Shown here: positions 8,977 to 17,493 of the stretch, piece by piece
How positions within the stretch are numbered: the stretch's first letter is position 1
Layout of the letters: the number at the start of each line of letters is the position of its first letter
Assembly (NCBI GenBank): GCA_023399595.1
Contig: JAEWOR010000045.1
Span: 17,985-81,984, forward strand
Direction of reading: 5' to 3'
Length of the DNA: 64,000 nt
DNA from: Bacteroidota bacterium
Lineage (GTDB): Bacteria; Bacteroidota; Bacteroidia; Flavobacteriales; Weeksellaceae
Notes under the pieces: model-generated
What the model was told of the DNA's origin: nothing
Seen by the model: the letters and a program-made list of their open reading frames with translations, nothing else
The model's database searches: none
Translations under genes and position numbers: made by a program

Positions 8977-10653
8977 ATGATGAATTTTGATTTTGATTTT
9001 CCCGAGATAACTGAAGGCTATTATAAAATTATGTGCTTCCCTCAAGCATTAAAAAGTCATGAAGCAGAAATAAATACAGCTATAGAGTTTGCTCATATTA
9101 TTAAAGTAGATGAAGGAAACTTTAAAACTGAGAAAATACAGTCGTATCACTATAGACAATTTAATATTGAATGTTTGATTTTCTTAAAAATCGGAGATAA
9201 ATTTAATGACAAATCCCAAAAGCTAAAAAAAAATTCCAAGTCATTAAAAATTAAGATACCGAATTATGAAAATATTGAATTAGAAAGTTATCACCACATA
9301 ACCCATGGATTTAATATTTCTGAAAGATCAGATGGTTTCAAATTCTATTTATTCAAACGCCAATATGGAGACAGAAAACCCATAAAAATCATTCTTCCTT
9401 CTATTGTAATTGGTCAGGCATTCTGGTTAAACAATTCGCTGCTGATAAGAAATTTATTCAGAAACAACTTTTATGAATTGAATGAACTCATTAATCTTAA
9501 TGAGACAGTAGAAAATGAAAAAATCATAGGGAATATTTCTTTAAAAAAACCGGTTGATGAAGCTGTCAAAGCTATGATTAAATCCATGTCATTTTTTTTA
9601 TTTTCAAAAGATAACTATTTGAAAAAAAATTTAAAAAAAACTCAGAGCGATCTTTATCTTCAATTCCTTAGAAGTCCTGACAAAATTGGCTATAATTTTA
9701 CAATTCCACTTAAGCAAGAATTAATAATTGATATTTCTGGAAGATATTTCAATAGGGACGATCAAACATATTTCATTGCTGAAGAAATCATAGGGCTAGA
9801 TCCTAAAAATGACTTTAGCGATTTATATACTGTGGATGAAATAAGATTTTACGACTATGTAAAAGAAGCTACAAATATAGAAGATGTGAACAGCAATAGA
9901 AAGAGAATTCAGAATATCAGGAAAAACAAAAATACAACAGCTACAAATGAAGGCAAAAATCCAAACTTAGCAAAAAATTTTGTTGCGTCGGGTGTCGATT
10001 TGCTTTCACAAATTGTAAAATTATCAATTGATTACAAAGCTTCTTCACGTTCTAAGAATAGTGAAACTGTAGTAAAACCGACTTCAGAATTTGGAACATT
10101 CAAAATCAAGATCCCAGACTCTTTATCAAATTCATCAGAATTAATAGGGTCAAAGAAAAATGGTGATAACGAAGATAAAAATTCAAATAAAAAAGCAGAA
10201 CTTTTTTTATTGCTGAGAGAGATTATTAAAAAACTTCAGAGTGGATATCGTACTGAAGAATTAATGATTGATAATGATGATTTTATAATTTTTAATGTGA
10301 GCAAAGATGGGTGCAATGTATTACTAGTAGATGATATATTACATAAACGTATCCAAATTCTACATAAAGTCAATTTAACAAACTTTAATAACATCGAAAT
10401 TGAGAATTTGGTTAAATTAGTTGTTGACAACAACTATAACTGGGGGAAATTGAAAAGTGATGCTAAAAAGTCAGATGGTATAAAAATAGATCAAACTACA
10501 ATAAAAATTGGCATATCCACAAATTATAATATTGAAGGCAATCGGGCTATGGAAAACATCCAATCAATAACTGGCTCACAAAATATTTTTAGTGAGGCAG
10601 ATTTATGCTATCAAAACATTTTAAAAAAATTGGAAATCTTTTTTCTAAAATGA
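8977..10653 (+). CDS. tnsE: TnsE-like transposition protein (divergent)
   Basis: Tn7 TnsE (538 residues) is a target selector that binds recessed 3' ends and the sliding clamp to send the element into replicating or conjugating DNA. This 558-residue protein lines up with it along its length, as I recall the Tn7 sequence: a mid-N segment IGQAFWLNNSLLIRN versus LARSLFLINSYFCRS, a helix with AVKAMIKSMSFFLFSKDNY versus AVVQLLVWLFSDQDV, the block FIAEEIIGLD versus YLVEEIVGLE, a low-complexity linker, and a C-terminal part with VLLVD and NWGKLKSDAKKSDG versus LLEVD and NWPNSLFDQLYGQDG. Size, order and genetic location agree. Identity is low and no search was possible. Confidence 0.7.
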   Translation: MMNFDFDFPEITEGYYKIMCFPQALKSHEAEINTAIEFAHIIKVDEGNFKTEKIQSYHYRQFNIECLIFLKIGDKFNDKSQKLKKNSKSLKIKIPNYENIELESYHHITHGFNISERSDGFKFYLFKRQYGDRKPIKIILPSIVIGQAFWLNNSLLIRNLFRNNFYELNELINLNETVENEKIIGNISLKKPVDEAVKAMIKSMSFFLFSKDNYLKKNLKKTQSDLYLQFLRSPDKIGYNFTIPLKQELIIDISGRYFNRDDQTYFIAEEIIGLDPKNDFSDLYTVDEIRFYDYVKEATNIEDVNSNRKRIQNIRKNKNTTATNEGKNPNLAKNFVASGVDLLSQIVKLSIDYKASSRSKNSETVVKPTSEFGTFKIKIPDSLSNSSELIGSKKNGDNEDKNSNKKAELFLLLREIIKKLQSGYRTEELMIDNDDFIIFNVSKDGCNVLLVDDILHKRIQILHKVNLTNFNNIEIENLVKLVVDNNYNWGKLKSDAKKSDGIKIDQTTIKIGISTNYNIEGNRAMENIQSITGSQNIFSEADLCYQNILKKLEIFFLK

Positions 10654-10662
10654 ATTACAACA

Positions 10663-10842
10663 TTATTTATCTTCTTTCTTTATTAACTCATCCCTATTAT
10701 TATTCAACATATTTTTATACCGAAAAAGATTTAATTCTTTTTCCTTCTTTGTAATTTTTATATTTTTAATCCCAAGCTTTGCAAACTTACTTAATAGATA
10801 ATTAATTTCGCTTTCTTGTATTTTTAAAACCACTTTTAGCAT
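10663..10842 (-). CDS. Small unknown protein (59 aa)
   Basis: A short basic protein beginning MLKVVLKIQESEINYLLSK. The ATG at 10842 is preferred to a non-ATG start upstream. It looks like one amphipathic helix with a short strand, and a Lys/Asp-rich tail; I recognise no family. It is convergent with the tnsE-like gene (10 bp apart) and follows the membrane-protein gene on the same strand. It may be a real small cargo gene or a chance frame in A+T-rich DNA. Confidence 0.4.
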   Translation of the reverse strand: MLKVVLKIQESEINYLLSKFAKLGIKNIKITKKEKELNLFRYKNMLNNNRDELIKKEDK

Positions 10843-10899
10843 ATTCGTGCAACCCCTTAAATTATTTCTCAACTACTAATTAAATTTTAAGACACATGA

Positions 10900-11121
10900 T
10901 TAAGCTTTATGGCTTGACACGGCTTTTATAAATGACAACCACCAACCAATAACAGTAAATCCTAAAAATGTATTTATTAAAAGTACAGTTATAAATTTAT
11001 ACTTTATAATAGGTATTCTTAAAGCACCTATAATGGTTGGCAAGAAGTAGATAAATAAAATAATTTTAAAAAAAAGAGATCCATCACTTTTTGTTGCTGC
11101 ATTTGAAAGTAATAGTAACAT
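10900..11121 (-). CDS. Superinfection-immunity (T4 Imm-like) membrane protein
   Basis: A 73-residue protein with two hydrophobic segments. The pattern IYFLPTIIGALR, then a polar stretch, then LLINTFLGFTVIGWWLSFI matches the family containing phage T4 Imm (Imm_superinfect), which has a Y-x-LP-x-I first helix and an N-x-x-x-GWT-x-x-GW second helix. T4 Imm blocks entry of DNA from other phages; many bacterial homologues exist and their roles are mostly untested. Here it sits in transposon cargo next to an XRE regulator, divergently transcribed, so an anti-phage role is plausible. Confidence 0.75.
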   Translation of the reverse strand: MLLLLSNAATKSDGSLFFKIILFIYFLPTIIGALRIPIIKYKFITVLLINTFLGFTVIGWWLSFIKAVSSHKA

Positions 11122-11146
11122 ATAAAATAATTAATTATAATACTTA

Positions 11147-11162
11147 TCACTTTTTAAAGTGA
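11147..11162. promoter_or_regulatory. Inverted repeat TCACTTT-TT-AAAGTGA, possible operator
   Basis: A perfect 7-bp inverted repeat with a 2-bp centre lies in the divergent region between the Imm-like gene and the XRE regulator. This is the usual position and shape of an operator for an XRE-family dimer. Function is inferred. Confidence 0.4.
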
Positions 11163-11207
11163 CATTAGTTTAATTTTTTTCAAATATAAAAATTAAAACC
11201 AAAAAAG

Positions 11208-11235
11208 CCACTAATAAGATACACTTTTTTAGTGG
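11208..11235. promoter_or_regulatory. Inverted repeat CCACTAA-N14-TTAGTGG upstream of XRE gene
   Basis: Perfect 7-bp arms 14 bp apart end about 50 bp before the XRE start codon. The sequence AGTG/CACT recurs in the other inverted repeat at 11147..11162, which supports one regulator binding both. It could also form a small hairpin in the leader. Confidence 0.4.
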
Positions 11236-11285
11236 TAACATATTCGGGGCTTATTGTTAAGATTTGTAGTCTTATATAAGACAAC

Positions 11286-11525
11286 ATGGAAGAAAGTGAA
11301 TTTTCAAAAGAAGAAGTCCTTCAAAAGTTAGCTAAAAGAATTAAGGAGCTTAGAATTGCTAAGGGATATTCTAGTTATGAGTATTTTGCTTACGACCATA
11401 ATATCTCTAGAGCACAATACGGCAGATATGAAAAAGGAGAAGATTTACGATTTAGTACGCTAGCAAAAATCATAAATGCTCTTGGTATTAGTATGAAAGA
11501 TTTCTTTTCTGAAGGATTCGATTAG
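11286..11525 (+). CDS. XRE-family helix-turn-helix regulator
   Basis: A 79-residue, single-domain Cro/CI-type DNA-binding protein: helices with LAKRIKELRIAKGYSSYEYFA, the recognition region NISRAQYGRYEKGE, and the terminal helix with LAKIINALGISMKDFF. Such small proteins often control restriction or defence operons and mobile elements. It is 118 bp upstream of the Lamassu-type genes on the same strand and divergent from the Imm-like gene, so it may regulate both; the two inverted repeats in the divergent region are candidate operators. Confidence 0.9.
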   Translation: MEESEFSKEEVLQKLAKRIKELRIAKGYSSYEYFAYDHNISRAQYGRYEKGEDLRFSTLAKIINALGISMKDFFSEGFD

Positions 11526-11643
11526 ATATTTTTTAGGATATTATTTCTATTTCTCATACAAATATTATTACTCTATGGTTGTATAAACAGAATTTAATTA
11601 TTACTTTTCAATCAAAATATAACCATACTAACTCTGTTTTAAA

Positions 11644-12741
11644 GTGAAGCATCCTTTAAATGAAAATCTCAGTACACAGGTATTAATTTTACCCGCTAAT
11701 AATGGGGATTCCATTATTGTAAAAACATTTGATAGTACCGGGCAGCAATTCAATATTCTGATTGACGGAGGAACTGCAGCTACTTTTGAGGAAGTCCTGA
11801 GAAAGGAACTTAAAAAGATTTCCTTGATCAATCTCATGATCTTGACCCATATCGACTCTGACCATATAGGTGGGTTAATAAAATTTGTAAACAATGCCCT
11901 GTTTGATCCCGACCAGGTAGCACGCTACTGGTTCAATTCTAAAAATATAAAATTTACTCGAACCGGAGAAAACATCAGCACAGGACAAGCTAAGACACTT
12001 GAACAATTGTTGATTGAAAAAGGAAATATCAAAGATAAGTGGTCCGAAGATATTATCGTAGACACAGCACTCCCTCTTCCCGATGGGATAAGTATAGAAA
12101 TCATCTCGCCTTCCAAGGAAATACTTGATGAACTATACGAAAAATGGCCCGATCTTTCTGATGAATACAATAAAAAGCTCGAAGACATCGCAATTTCAGC
12201 TGTAAAACAATCTCAATTGGAACGCGGAATATTAACCGAACTTGCCTTGGCAGATGACAGTCCAGGTAAAAGTATTTCAGCTGATATTTTTAATAGTTCT
12301 TCCATAGCTTTTATTTTCCGTACTTTCGATATATCGGTTTTATTTCTCGGCGATGCCCATCCACATTTTATTGAGCAGGCTTTAGCCGCTAAAGGATATT
12401 CGAAAGAGAATAAACTACCTGTTGACTATGTAAAAGTTTCTCATCATGGCAGTAAGAATAACACGACAAACAAGCTGCTGGATATGCTGGATTGCGATAG
12501 GTTCATTATATCGACAAATGGAGGTAGCTCAAAAGATACACATCCGGACAGGGAAACAATAGCAAGGATAATTCACCATCCCGAAAGAGTATCGTCCGGA
12601 TATAAAAAAAGACGGAAAATCTACCTCAATTATACAAAGGCCAGTATAGCATCAAAAGCCGGAGAATTTGTTGATGATGCTGATATGCTAGTAGGTAATT
12701 GGGAAATAATTGAAAAAACATGCCTTTTAGAAAATGAATGA
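11644..12741 (+). CDS. Metallo-beta-lactamase-fold hydrolase of Lamassu/ABC-3C system
   Basis: A 365-residue metallo-beta-lactamase-fold protein of the ComEC-like class, with the metal motif H69-x-D71-x-D73-H74 (LTHIDSDHIGG), the second ligand region LGDAHPHF and the distal KVSHHGSKNN histidines. No transmembrane segments or signal peptide are seen, so it is a stand-alone cytoplasmic enzyme; substrate unknown, possibly nucleic acid or nucleotide. It starts with GTG. The next gene overlaps by 8 bp. In Lamassu subtypes that carry both a hydrolase and a protease this gene comes first, as here. Confidence 0.85.
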   Translation: MKHPLNENLSTQVLILPANNGDSIIVKTFDSTGQQFNILIDGGTAATFEEVLRKELKKISLINLMILTHIDSDHIGGLIKFVNNALFDPDQVARYWFNSKNIKFTRTGENISTGQAKTLEQLLIEKGNIKDKWSEDIIVDTALPLPDGISIEIISPSKEILDELYEKWPDLSDEYNKKLEDIAISAVKQSQLERGILTELALADDSPGKSISADIFNSSSIAFIFRTFDISVLFLGDAHPHFIEQALAAKGYSKENKLPVDYVKVSHHGSKNNTTNKLLDMLDCDRFIISTNGGSSKDTHPDRETIARIIHHPERVSSGYKKRRKIYLNYTKASIASKAGEFVDDADMLVGNWEIIEKTCLLENE

Positions 12742-13843
12742 TGATGCTAAAAACAGACCCTGTGTACGGATAACCCTTAGAAAAGACGGGAAAGATGTCA
12801 GCCATGGAACGGGAACACTGCTGAAAGGCGTGGATGGGTTTTATGTCATAACTGCACACCATTGTATATATGGTGACAAAAACGTGTTCCATGATATTCA
12901 GATTCACCAGATAATAATCGAAAAGCAGCCTGCTTTTAATGCTTCTTTTCAATCAATACCGGTTGATGCAATCTTTGCCTCCAGCTTAGAGGATGACTGG
13001 GCTGTTATCAAGGTACGTTATGAAGATACCGCAGGACTCCATCCTCCAATAAAGGCCTCTCTGGGCATCAAGGTGGATGACGAAGTAGTTTTCACAGGTT
13101 TTCAATATGCTAACAAAGATGAATATAGATCCTTTAAAAGCAGAATTATGGATGGAACATCTCATGGTGAATTTCGCATAACGCTAGCAGATAAGGATGT
13201 TTTCAAAGCTGGCCGTGATCACGCAGTAGGTCTTTCTGGAAGCGGGGCTTTTTTAATTCGCGGTAATGATCTGATTCTGATAGGCCTGCTCAAGAAGGTT
13301 AAGGGCGATGAAGCATTGAATAATGATATTGTATGCTGTTCCATAGAGAAAGTCGGGGCCGTTATAGGGCTTGAATTCTGTGATGTGGAAACCCCTTCAA
13401 ATGGAGATAATTGGGGAAGTGACAGATTTGAGGAGTTAGTGGTTATGGATAAAAGGGGATTAATGGAGAAGATTATGGCTGTCAACTCAAATTTTCCGGA
13501 ACTAAGAATGAAAAGAATGGTGCGCAACCTCGCTCTGGGAAAATCCGAAATGTTAGGAATATTGCCAAGGGATATGAGCGCGATCAAATTTCGAATATTT
13601 GACAAATGCAGAGAGATACTGGAAAATTTTGTTGAAGAGAATGTTGGCACAGTTTTAACCACAGAACAGATTGAGGATCTGATCGAGAAATTTACCGAAA
13701 GAGGGCTTGAAATAATTCAGGAAAAATCCAAAATGTTTACCTATCCAATACTCGACAGAGATTTAATGGGTAAGATCATTCTCGACCTGATCAATGAATG
13801 TTACCTATCATTTGATAAAGAAGGAGTTTATGCAACAGGATAG
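12734..13843 (+). CDS. Trypsin-like protease effector of Lamassu/ABC-3C system
   Basis: A 369-residue protein with an N-terminal trypsin-like serine protease (about residues 10-205): catalytic H43 (VITAHHC), D88 (DDWAVIKV) and S168 (GLSGSGAFL). From about residue 220 to the end is an all-helical domain (VMDKRGLMEKIMAV, LTTEQIEDLIEKF) of the type that couples effectors to the ATPase in ABC-three-component systems. No signal peptide, so it would act in the cytoplasm, presumably cutting host or phage proteins after activation. Overlaps both neighbours, so expression is strongly coupled. Confidence 0.85.
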   Translation: MNDDAKNRPCVRITLRKDGKDVSHGTGTLLKGVDGFYVITAHHCIYGDKNVFHDIQIHQIIIEKQPAFNASFQSIPVDAIFASSLEDDWAVIKVRYEDTAGLHPPIKASLGIKVDDEVVFTGFQYANKDEYRSFKSRIMDGTSHGEFRITLADKDVFKAGRDHAVGLSGSGAFLIRGNDLILIGLLKKVKGDEALNNDIVCCSIEKVGAVIGLEFCDVETPSNGDNWGSDRFEELVVMDKRGLMEKIMAVNSNFPELRMKRMVRNLALGKSEMLGILPRDMSAIKFRIFDKCREILENFVEENVGTVLTTEQIEDLIEKFTERGLEIIQEKSKMFTYPILDRDLMGKIILDLINECYLSFDKEGVYATG

Positions 13844-14336
13844 AAATTCAGCAAAAAAAAGATTGATGTTCATCCAGAAGGAAGACTACAATTTCCTGGC
13901 ATATAGTACAATTATACTATTGAAATCACTGGACTGCACAGATGAGACAAAAAGATTCAGGGATTTCAGAAAAATTGCTTACCTGGTTGATTTTGTAAAT
14001 GAGGGCGGTGTGCCCAGTGAGTTTGAACAGCAGAGATTGGCTGATATTTACGCAAATGCTCAAATCAAGAAAAAACTTATGCACCATCTGCTCATAGTTC
14101 TCAAAAATAGGAGTCTCATCAATGTTTCCGTAAACCAGTCTACGCAGACAATTGATCTATGGCTAAATCCTAAAGTTGTACCTAACGGCTTTTTTGATTT
14201 AAATATGTTTCAGAGCGAAATAAACAATGTCTTGGAATTGAAAAAAACACTGACAACGAAGGTTAGGAGCATGACCATAAAAACTTTAGTGGAACGGGTA
14301 TTCAACGATAATAACATACTTACGTGGGGAGTTTAA
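13830..14336 (+). CDS. ABC-3C middle component / LmuC-like protein
   Basis: A 168-residue mainly helical protein placed between effector and ATPase, the position of the ABC-three-component middle component (LmuC in Lamassu). The ATG at 13830 follows an unusually good AAGGAG ribosome site and is preferred to an ATG 36 bp earlier. N-terminal helices (NSAKKRLMFIQKEDYNFLAYSTIILLKSL) and a central winged-helix-like part (QQRLADIYANAQIKKKLMHHLLIVLKNRSL) are visible, with no catalytic motif. It probably bridges the protease and ATPase. It overlaps the preceding stop and the next start. Confidence 0.75.
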   Translation: MQQDRNSAKKRLMFIQKEDYNFLAYSTIILLKSLDCTDETKRFRDFRKIAYLVDFVNEGGVPSEFEQQRLADIYANAQIKKKLMHHLLIVLKNRSLINVSVNQSTQTIDLWLNPKVVPNGFFDLNMFQSEINNVLELKKTLTTKVRSMTIKTLVERVFNDNNILTWGV

Positions 14337-16243
14337 TTGTAAAAAAAGTAAAATATTCAGGAGAGAATTATTATTATGAATCTCCTGCTTTAAGTTCAGG
14401 GATTAATATTATTCTTGGTGACAACAACTCGGGGAAAAGTACGTTCAGTTACTTTATTGAGTATGGTCTTGGCGGTAAGATCAAGCCATTCGAGGATGAT
14501 CATGATGTCTCGCGGTATTCGCTGATTGTAGAAGACAGCAACAATTATGTACAGATTGATATTTTAATTGATAAGATTTCCTATTCACTGAAAAGATTTA
14601 TCAATGGTAAAGAAATTTTTGTTGATAATGGAACAATAGTAGAAAGCTACCCGCTGAACCGAAGTAAGCAATCCCAGTTTATTTTCTCAGATTGGATATT
14701 ACAGCAGTTAAAAATCCCTGTTTTTGAACTATATATCGGTGCAACACACTGGTACTTTAATTTTAATGATCTGTTCCGTCTGCTCAACTATGATCAAAAT
14801 ACCGAACCTAGGAAAATATACAAATCCCCTGTAGCAGAGAATTTTGTTGCGGACTCAATAACGATCCGAAAATCAATATTTGAGATTCTTCTGGGACTCT
14901 CCTCCGCAGATTATTTCAAAAAACTGGATATCTTAAAAAACGCAACCAAAAAAAGAGATGTAGCAAAAGCTCTTTTTCAAAATTATAGCTCGACGCACGA
15001 AATTTCAGAAGACAGCGAATCTTTGATTAAGCGTAAATCGGAAACGGTTGAACAACTTGAAATTCTAGAAGAGCAGCGTGCAACATATCTTTCCAAAGAA
15101 ACTACTGTTGACGACAAAATTGGTGAATTGGCTAAAATACAATCTGCACTCATAAATCTTGAGCTGCAGACATCGCAGAAAAGAGTGACTTTGAGCACGC
15201 TTCAGAATGAACAGATGAAAGTACAGCAGTTACACCGTGAACTGGAAGAAGAGATCCAACAAATTCGCAAAATTATTTTCACACACGATAAGCTCGATCT
15301 GTTTTCCATGGAAGTATGCCCCTTCTGTATGAATAAAAAAGATGTAGTCAAGGGTGTTTGCGTATGCGGCTCCAAATTCAATGACGATGATTATGAAAAA
15401 TTTGTCTACAATTCAAGCGAATATGAGGACATCTTATCACAGAAAAAGAAAAGCATTACCGCAATTACCTTTGCAAAAGATACCTACACAAAAGACTTGC
15501 ATGATTTAAATCAAGAAATAGCGAAGAACACTGAACTAATAAACGAATATACCGCAAAACTTAAAGTTGTCATTGAGACCGCAGAATTTGCCGGTAATAC
15601 CACTATTGTCGATGATTTCAATGACCGCATCCTCAAGTCCAAGGAGCAGTTACTAAATATTGATTTTGCGCTCAGGACAAGTACTGAACTCAAAAGACTT
15701 GAAGACGACCTGAAAATTAAAATTGAAGCACTTGGTACCGCACAGTCCAATTATACAGCAGCTAAAAAAGCCTATGACAAGAACAACGCAGATACAATCA
15801 AGTTGTTCAACAAAACCTACAGTAAATTATTAGCGAAATCGTCCTATAAAAGTACTGAGGCACATATTGACGAAGACTACATGCCTTTCATCGATAATCG
15901 TGAGTATAAAGCCAATAGCAGCGATGTACCAAAAAGATTGATGTATTACTTCACGATTCTTTCGCTAGCTCTTAAATTGCCATCGGTAAAACATCCTAGA
16001 TTCTTACTTATCGATACACCGGAAGACTCGGGAATTGATACCGAGCATTTGAACCAAAACCTGGAACTTCTTTTGGACGCGATAGAACTTGGAAATCAGG
16101 AAGATGTTACTACCAAAGATTTTCAAGTAATCCTAACCACGGGTTATGGAAAATTCCCAGCTTCATTCAACAAATATATCATAGAACGTTTTTCACAAAA
16201 AGATGGTAACTATATCTTAAAGCCTAAAAAGCTGGATATTTAG
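14324..16243 (+). CDS. SMC-like ABC ATPase, LmuB of a Lamassu/ABC-3C system
   Basis: A 639-residue Rad50/SMC-type ATPase. Walker A is G32-DNNSGKST at the N terminus; a long coiled coil carries a zinc-binding insert with C332-PF-C335 and C346-V-C348, like a zinc hook; the C-terminal half has Walker B and D-loop residues in LLIDTPEDSGID. In Lamassu systems LmuB senses foreign DNA ends or structures and releases the effector. The GTG start at 14324 overlaps the previous gene; an ATT at 14336 preceded by GGGGAG is a possible alternative. By eye these four genes are less A+T-rich than the flanking transposon genes, suggesting separate acquisition. Confidence 0.87.
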   Translation: MGSLIVKKVKYSGENYYYESPALSSGINIILGDNNSGKSTFSYFIEYGLGGKIKPFEDDHDVSRYSLIVEDSNNYVQIDILIDKISYSLKRFINGKEIFVDNGTIVESYPLNRSKQSQFIFSDWILQQLKIPVFELYIGATHWYFNFNDLFRLLNYDQNTEPRKIYKSPVAENFVADSITIRKSIFEILLGLSSADYFKKLDILKNATKKRDVAKALFQNYSSTHEISEDSESLIKRKSETVEQLEILEEQRATYLSKETTVDDKIGELAKIQSALINLELQTSQKRVTLSTLQNEQMKVQQLHRELEEEIQQIRKIIFTHDKLDLFSMEVCPFCMNKKDVVKGVCVCGSKFNDDDYEKFVYNSSEYEDILSQKKKSITAITFAKDTYTKDLHDLNQEIAKNTELINEYTAKLKVVIETAEFAGNTTIVDDFNDRILKSKEQLLNIDFALRTSTELKRLEDDLKIKIEALGTAQSNYTAAKKAYDKNNADTIKLFNKTYSKLLAKSSYKSTEAHIDEDYMPFIDNREYKANSSDVPKRLMYYFTILSLALKLPSVKHPRFLLIDTPEDSGIDTEHLNQNLELLLDAIELGNQEDVTTKDFQVILTTGYGKFPASFNKYIIERFSQKDGNYILKPKKLDI

Positions 16244-16551
16244 TAAAAATTTACCATGCCTTCTTATTTTGGAATCTTGATTAATTTGATTTTTTAGAAC
16301 ATACCGTATTTAAAGCTATTTACAAACCCGATTTTCTTCCAAATAAATTAGGATTCAGCTAGGCAAAGCAATGTTCACAGATTGCTGAAATTAGCTGTTT
16401 ACAAATTTTTCAATTCTGAAATTGGGATATAAACACATAATAGGTATAAATTTCAACTGGAAGATGATGGTCAATAATCAAAATTCCTTTTCAATTCTTG
16501 CACAAATAAAAAGTCATTATATACTCTAACATAATGACTTTTTATTGATTT
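16244..16551. other. Intergenic region between two convergent defence operons
   Basis: Apart from the terminator hairpin at 16508..16543, this 308-bp A+T-rich stretch shows no gene, repeat or RNA that I can recognise. Confidence 0.6.
16508..16543. terminator. Bidirectional terminator between Lamassu and GTPase operons
   Basis: A perfect 13-bp stem (AAAAAGTCATTAT with ATAATGACTTTTT) and a 10-base loop, with A and T runs on either side. It can end transcription from both convergent operons. Confidence 0.85.
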
Positions 16552-17493
16552 TTAAAGTATGATATTTTGAATTGCAAAACCTAGAAAATCTACCGCTTCT
16601 AATTCATCACTTTCTAAATCTGGGTCAATCTCAATTTCCTTTAATATCAGTTCTAAACATCGCTCATCATTATAGACATCAATAGCTGGGTAAAAGTTTA
16701 TTCCACTTAATTCTTCAATTAAAGGAACTCTTACTTGGTATGTTTCAGAATCTTTAAACTTCATAAATAAATCACTTTCACTTTCGACATCCATTATTAT
16801 ATTATCTTCCAGTAACAATTTATTTTGATTCATCATGAACCCTACTCTATAAAGTTTACCGTCATTTTTTTGAAAAAAAACGACTTTCCAAAAAAGTATA
16901 GGAATTCTTACTTCATTGTTATCAACGCTGGTTACAAAGAACGGATTATCGTCCGAAAGGACGGGTCCTGTACATACACAAACTTTTAAATTATTTTGTT
17001 TTGATTCAGTATGCAAAATATAATCTTCAAGGCTTCGCCAAATAGCTCTATTTAGCCTTTTATGTTGAGGAACAGCATTTGGAAAATAAAAAGTTGAATC
17101 AGCAGCATACATAGCCTTAGCTATAGTATCACCCCATTGAACATCTTCCCGCTTTGTCATATGACCTCTATCAAATAGACTATTTGTTGCTGTATAAAGC
17201 TCATTCCCCCATTGAGCATCCTTTTCCAATCTTGGGTCTTTACGCCAGTAATCTTTTCTAGGCGCTTTCTTAAACATTTTTCCGTCAACGTTTGTTGCAG
17301 TGTAGAAGGGGAATTTATGAGTTTTGGAAATTTGAAGGCTATAATTAACATAGTTAATTATTGTATTTCCATTTACATCTTCAGCAAGATCTTCAATCTG
17401 ATTTTTATTAAGTTCTGGGAGGGCTATATCATATTCCGAAATAAATTTTGTTTGATAGCCCCTAAAAAGTACTTCATTAATTATTTTTGCCAT
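16552..17493 (-). CDS. DNA/RNA non-specific endonuclease (His-Me finger), probable effector
   Basis: A 313-residue protein of the NUC1/EndoG-type nuclease family. The catalytic motif D108-RGH111 (FDRGHMTKRED) is followed by the conserved Asn/Gln region FPNAVPQHKRLNRAIW, where the metal-ligand Asn lies. Such enzymes cut DNA and RNA with Mg. There is no signal peptide, which argues for an intracellular toxic effector rather than secretion. It is the last gene of an eight-ORF operon and overlaps the preceding trypsin gene by 17 bp. The C-terminal part (about 250-313) is acidic and unassigned. Confidence 0.87.
   Translation of the reverse strand: MAKIINEVLFRGYQTKFISEYDIALPELNKNQIEDLAEDVNGNTIINYVNYSLQISKTHKFPFYTATNVDGKMFKKAPRKDYWRKDPRLEKDAQWGNELYTATNSLFDRGHMTKREDVQWGDTIAKAMYAADSTFYFPNAVPQHKRLNRAIWRSLEDYILHTESKQNNLKVCVCTGPVLSDDNPFFVTSVDNNEVRIPILFWKVVFFQKNDGKLYRVGFMMNQNKLLLEDNIIMDVESESDLFMKFKDSETYQVRVPLIEELSGINFYPAIDVYNDERCLELILKEIEIDPDLESDELEAVDFLGFAIQNIIL

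Noticed and set aside
7052..10653. A CRISPR-associated (CAST) transposon, because of the short TniQ
   Set aside because: No cas genes, Cas12k-like protein or CRISPR repeats are present anywhere in the element.
10663..10842. Toxin-antitoxin pair formed by the two small minus-strand frames
   Set aside because: The upstream frame matches the Imm-like membrane family, and the 59-residue frame has no toxin or antitoxin motif.
11644..14336. CBASS or Thoeris-type signalling system
   Set aside because: No cyclase, TIR or effector with a cyclic-nucleotide-binding domain; the SMC-like ATPase with a middle component fits Lamassu/ABC-3C better.
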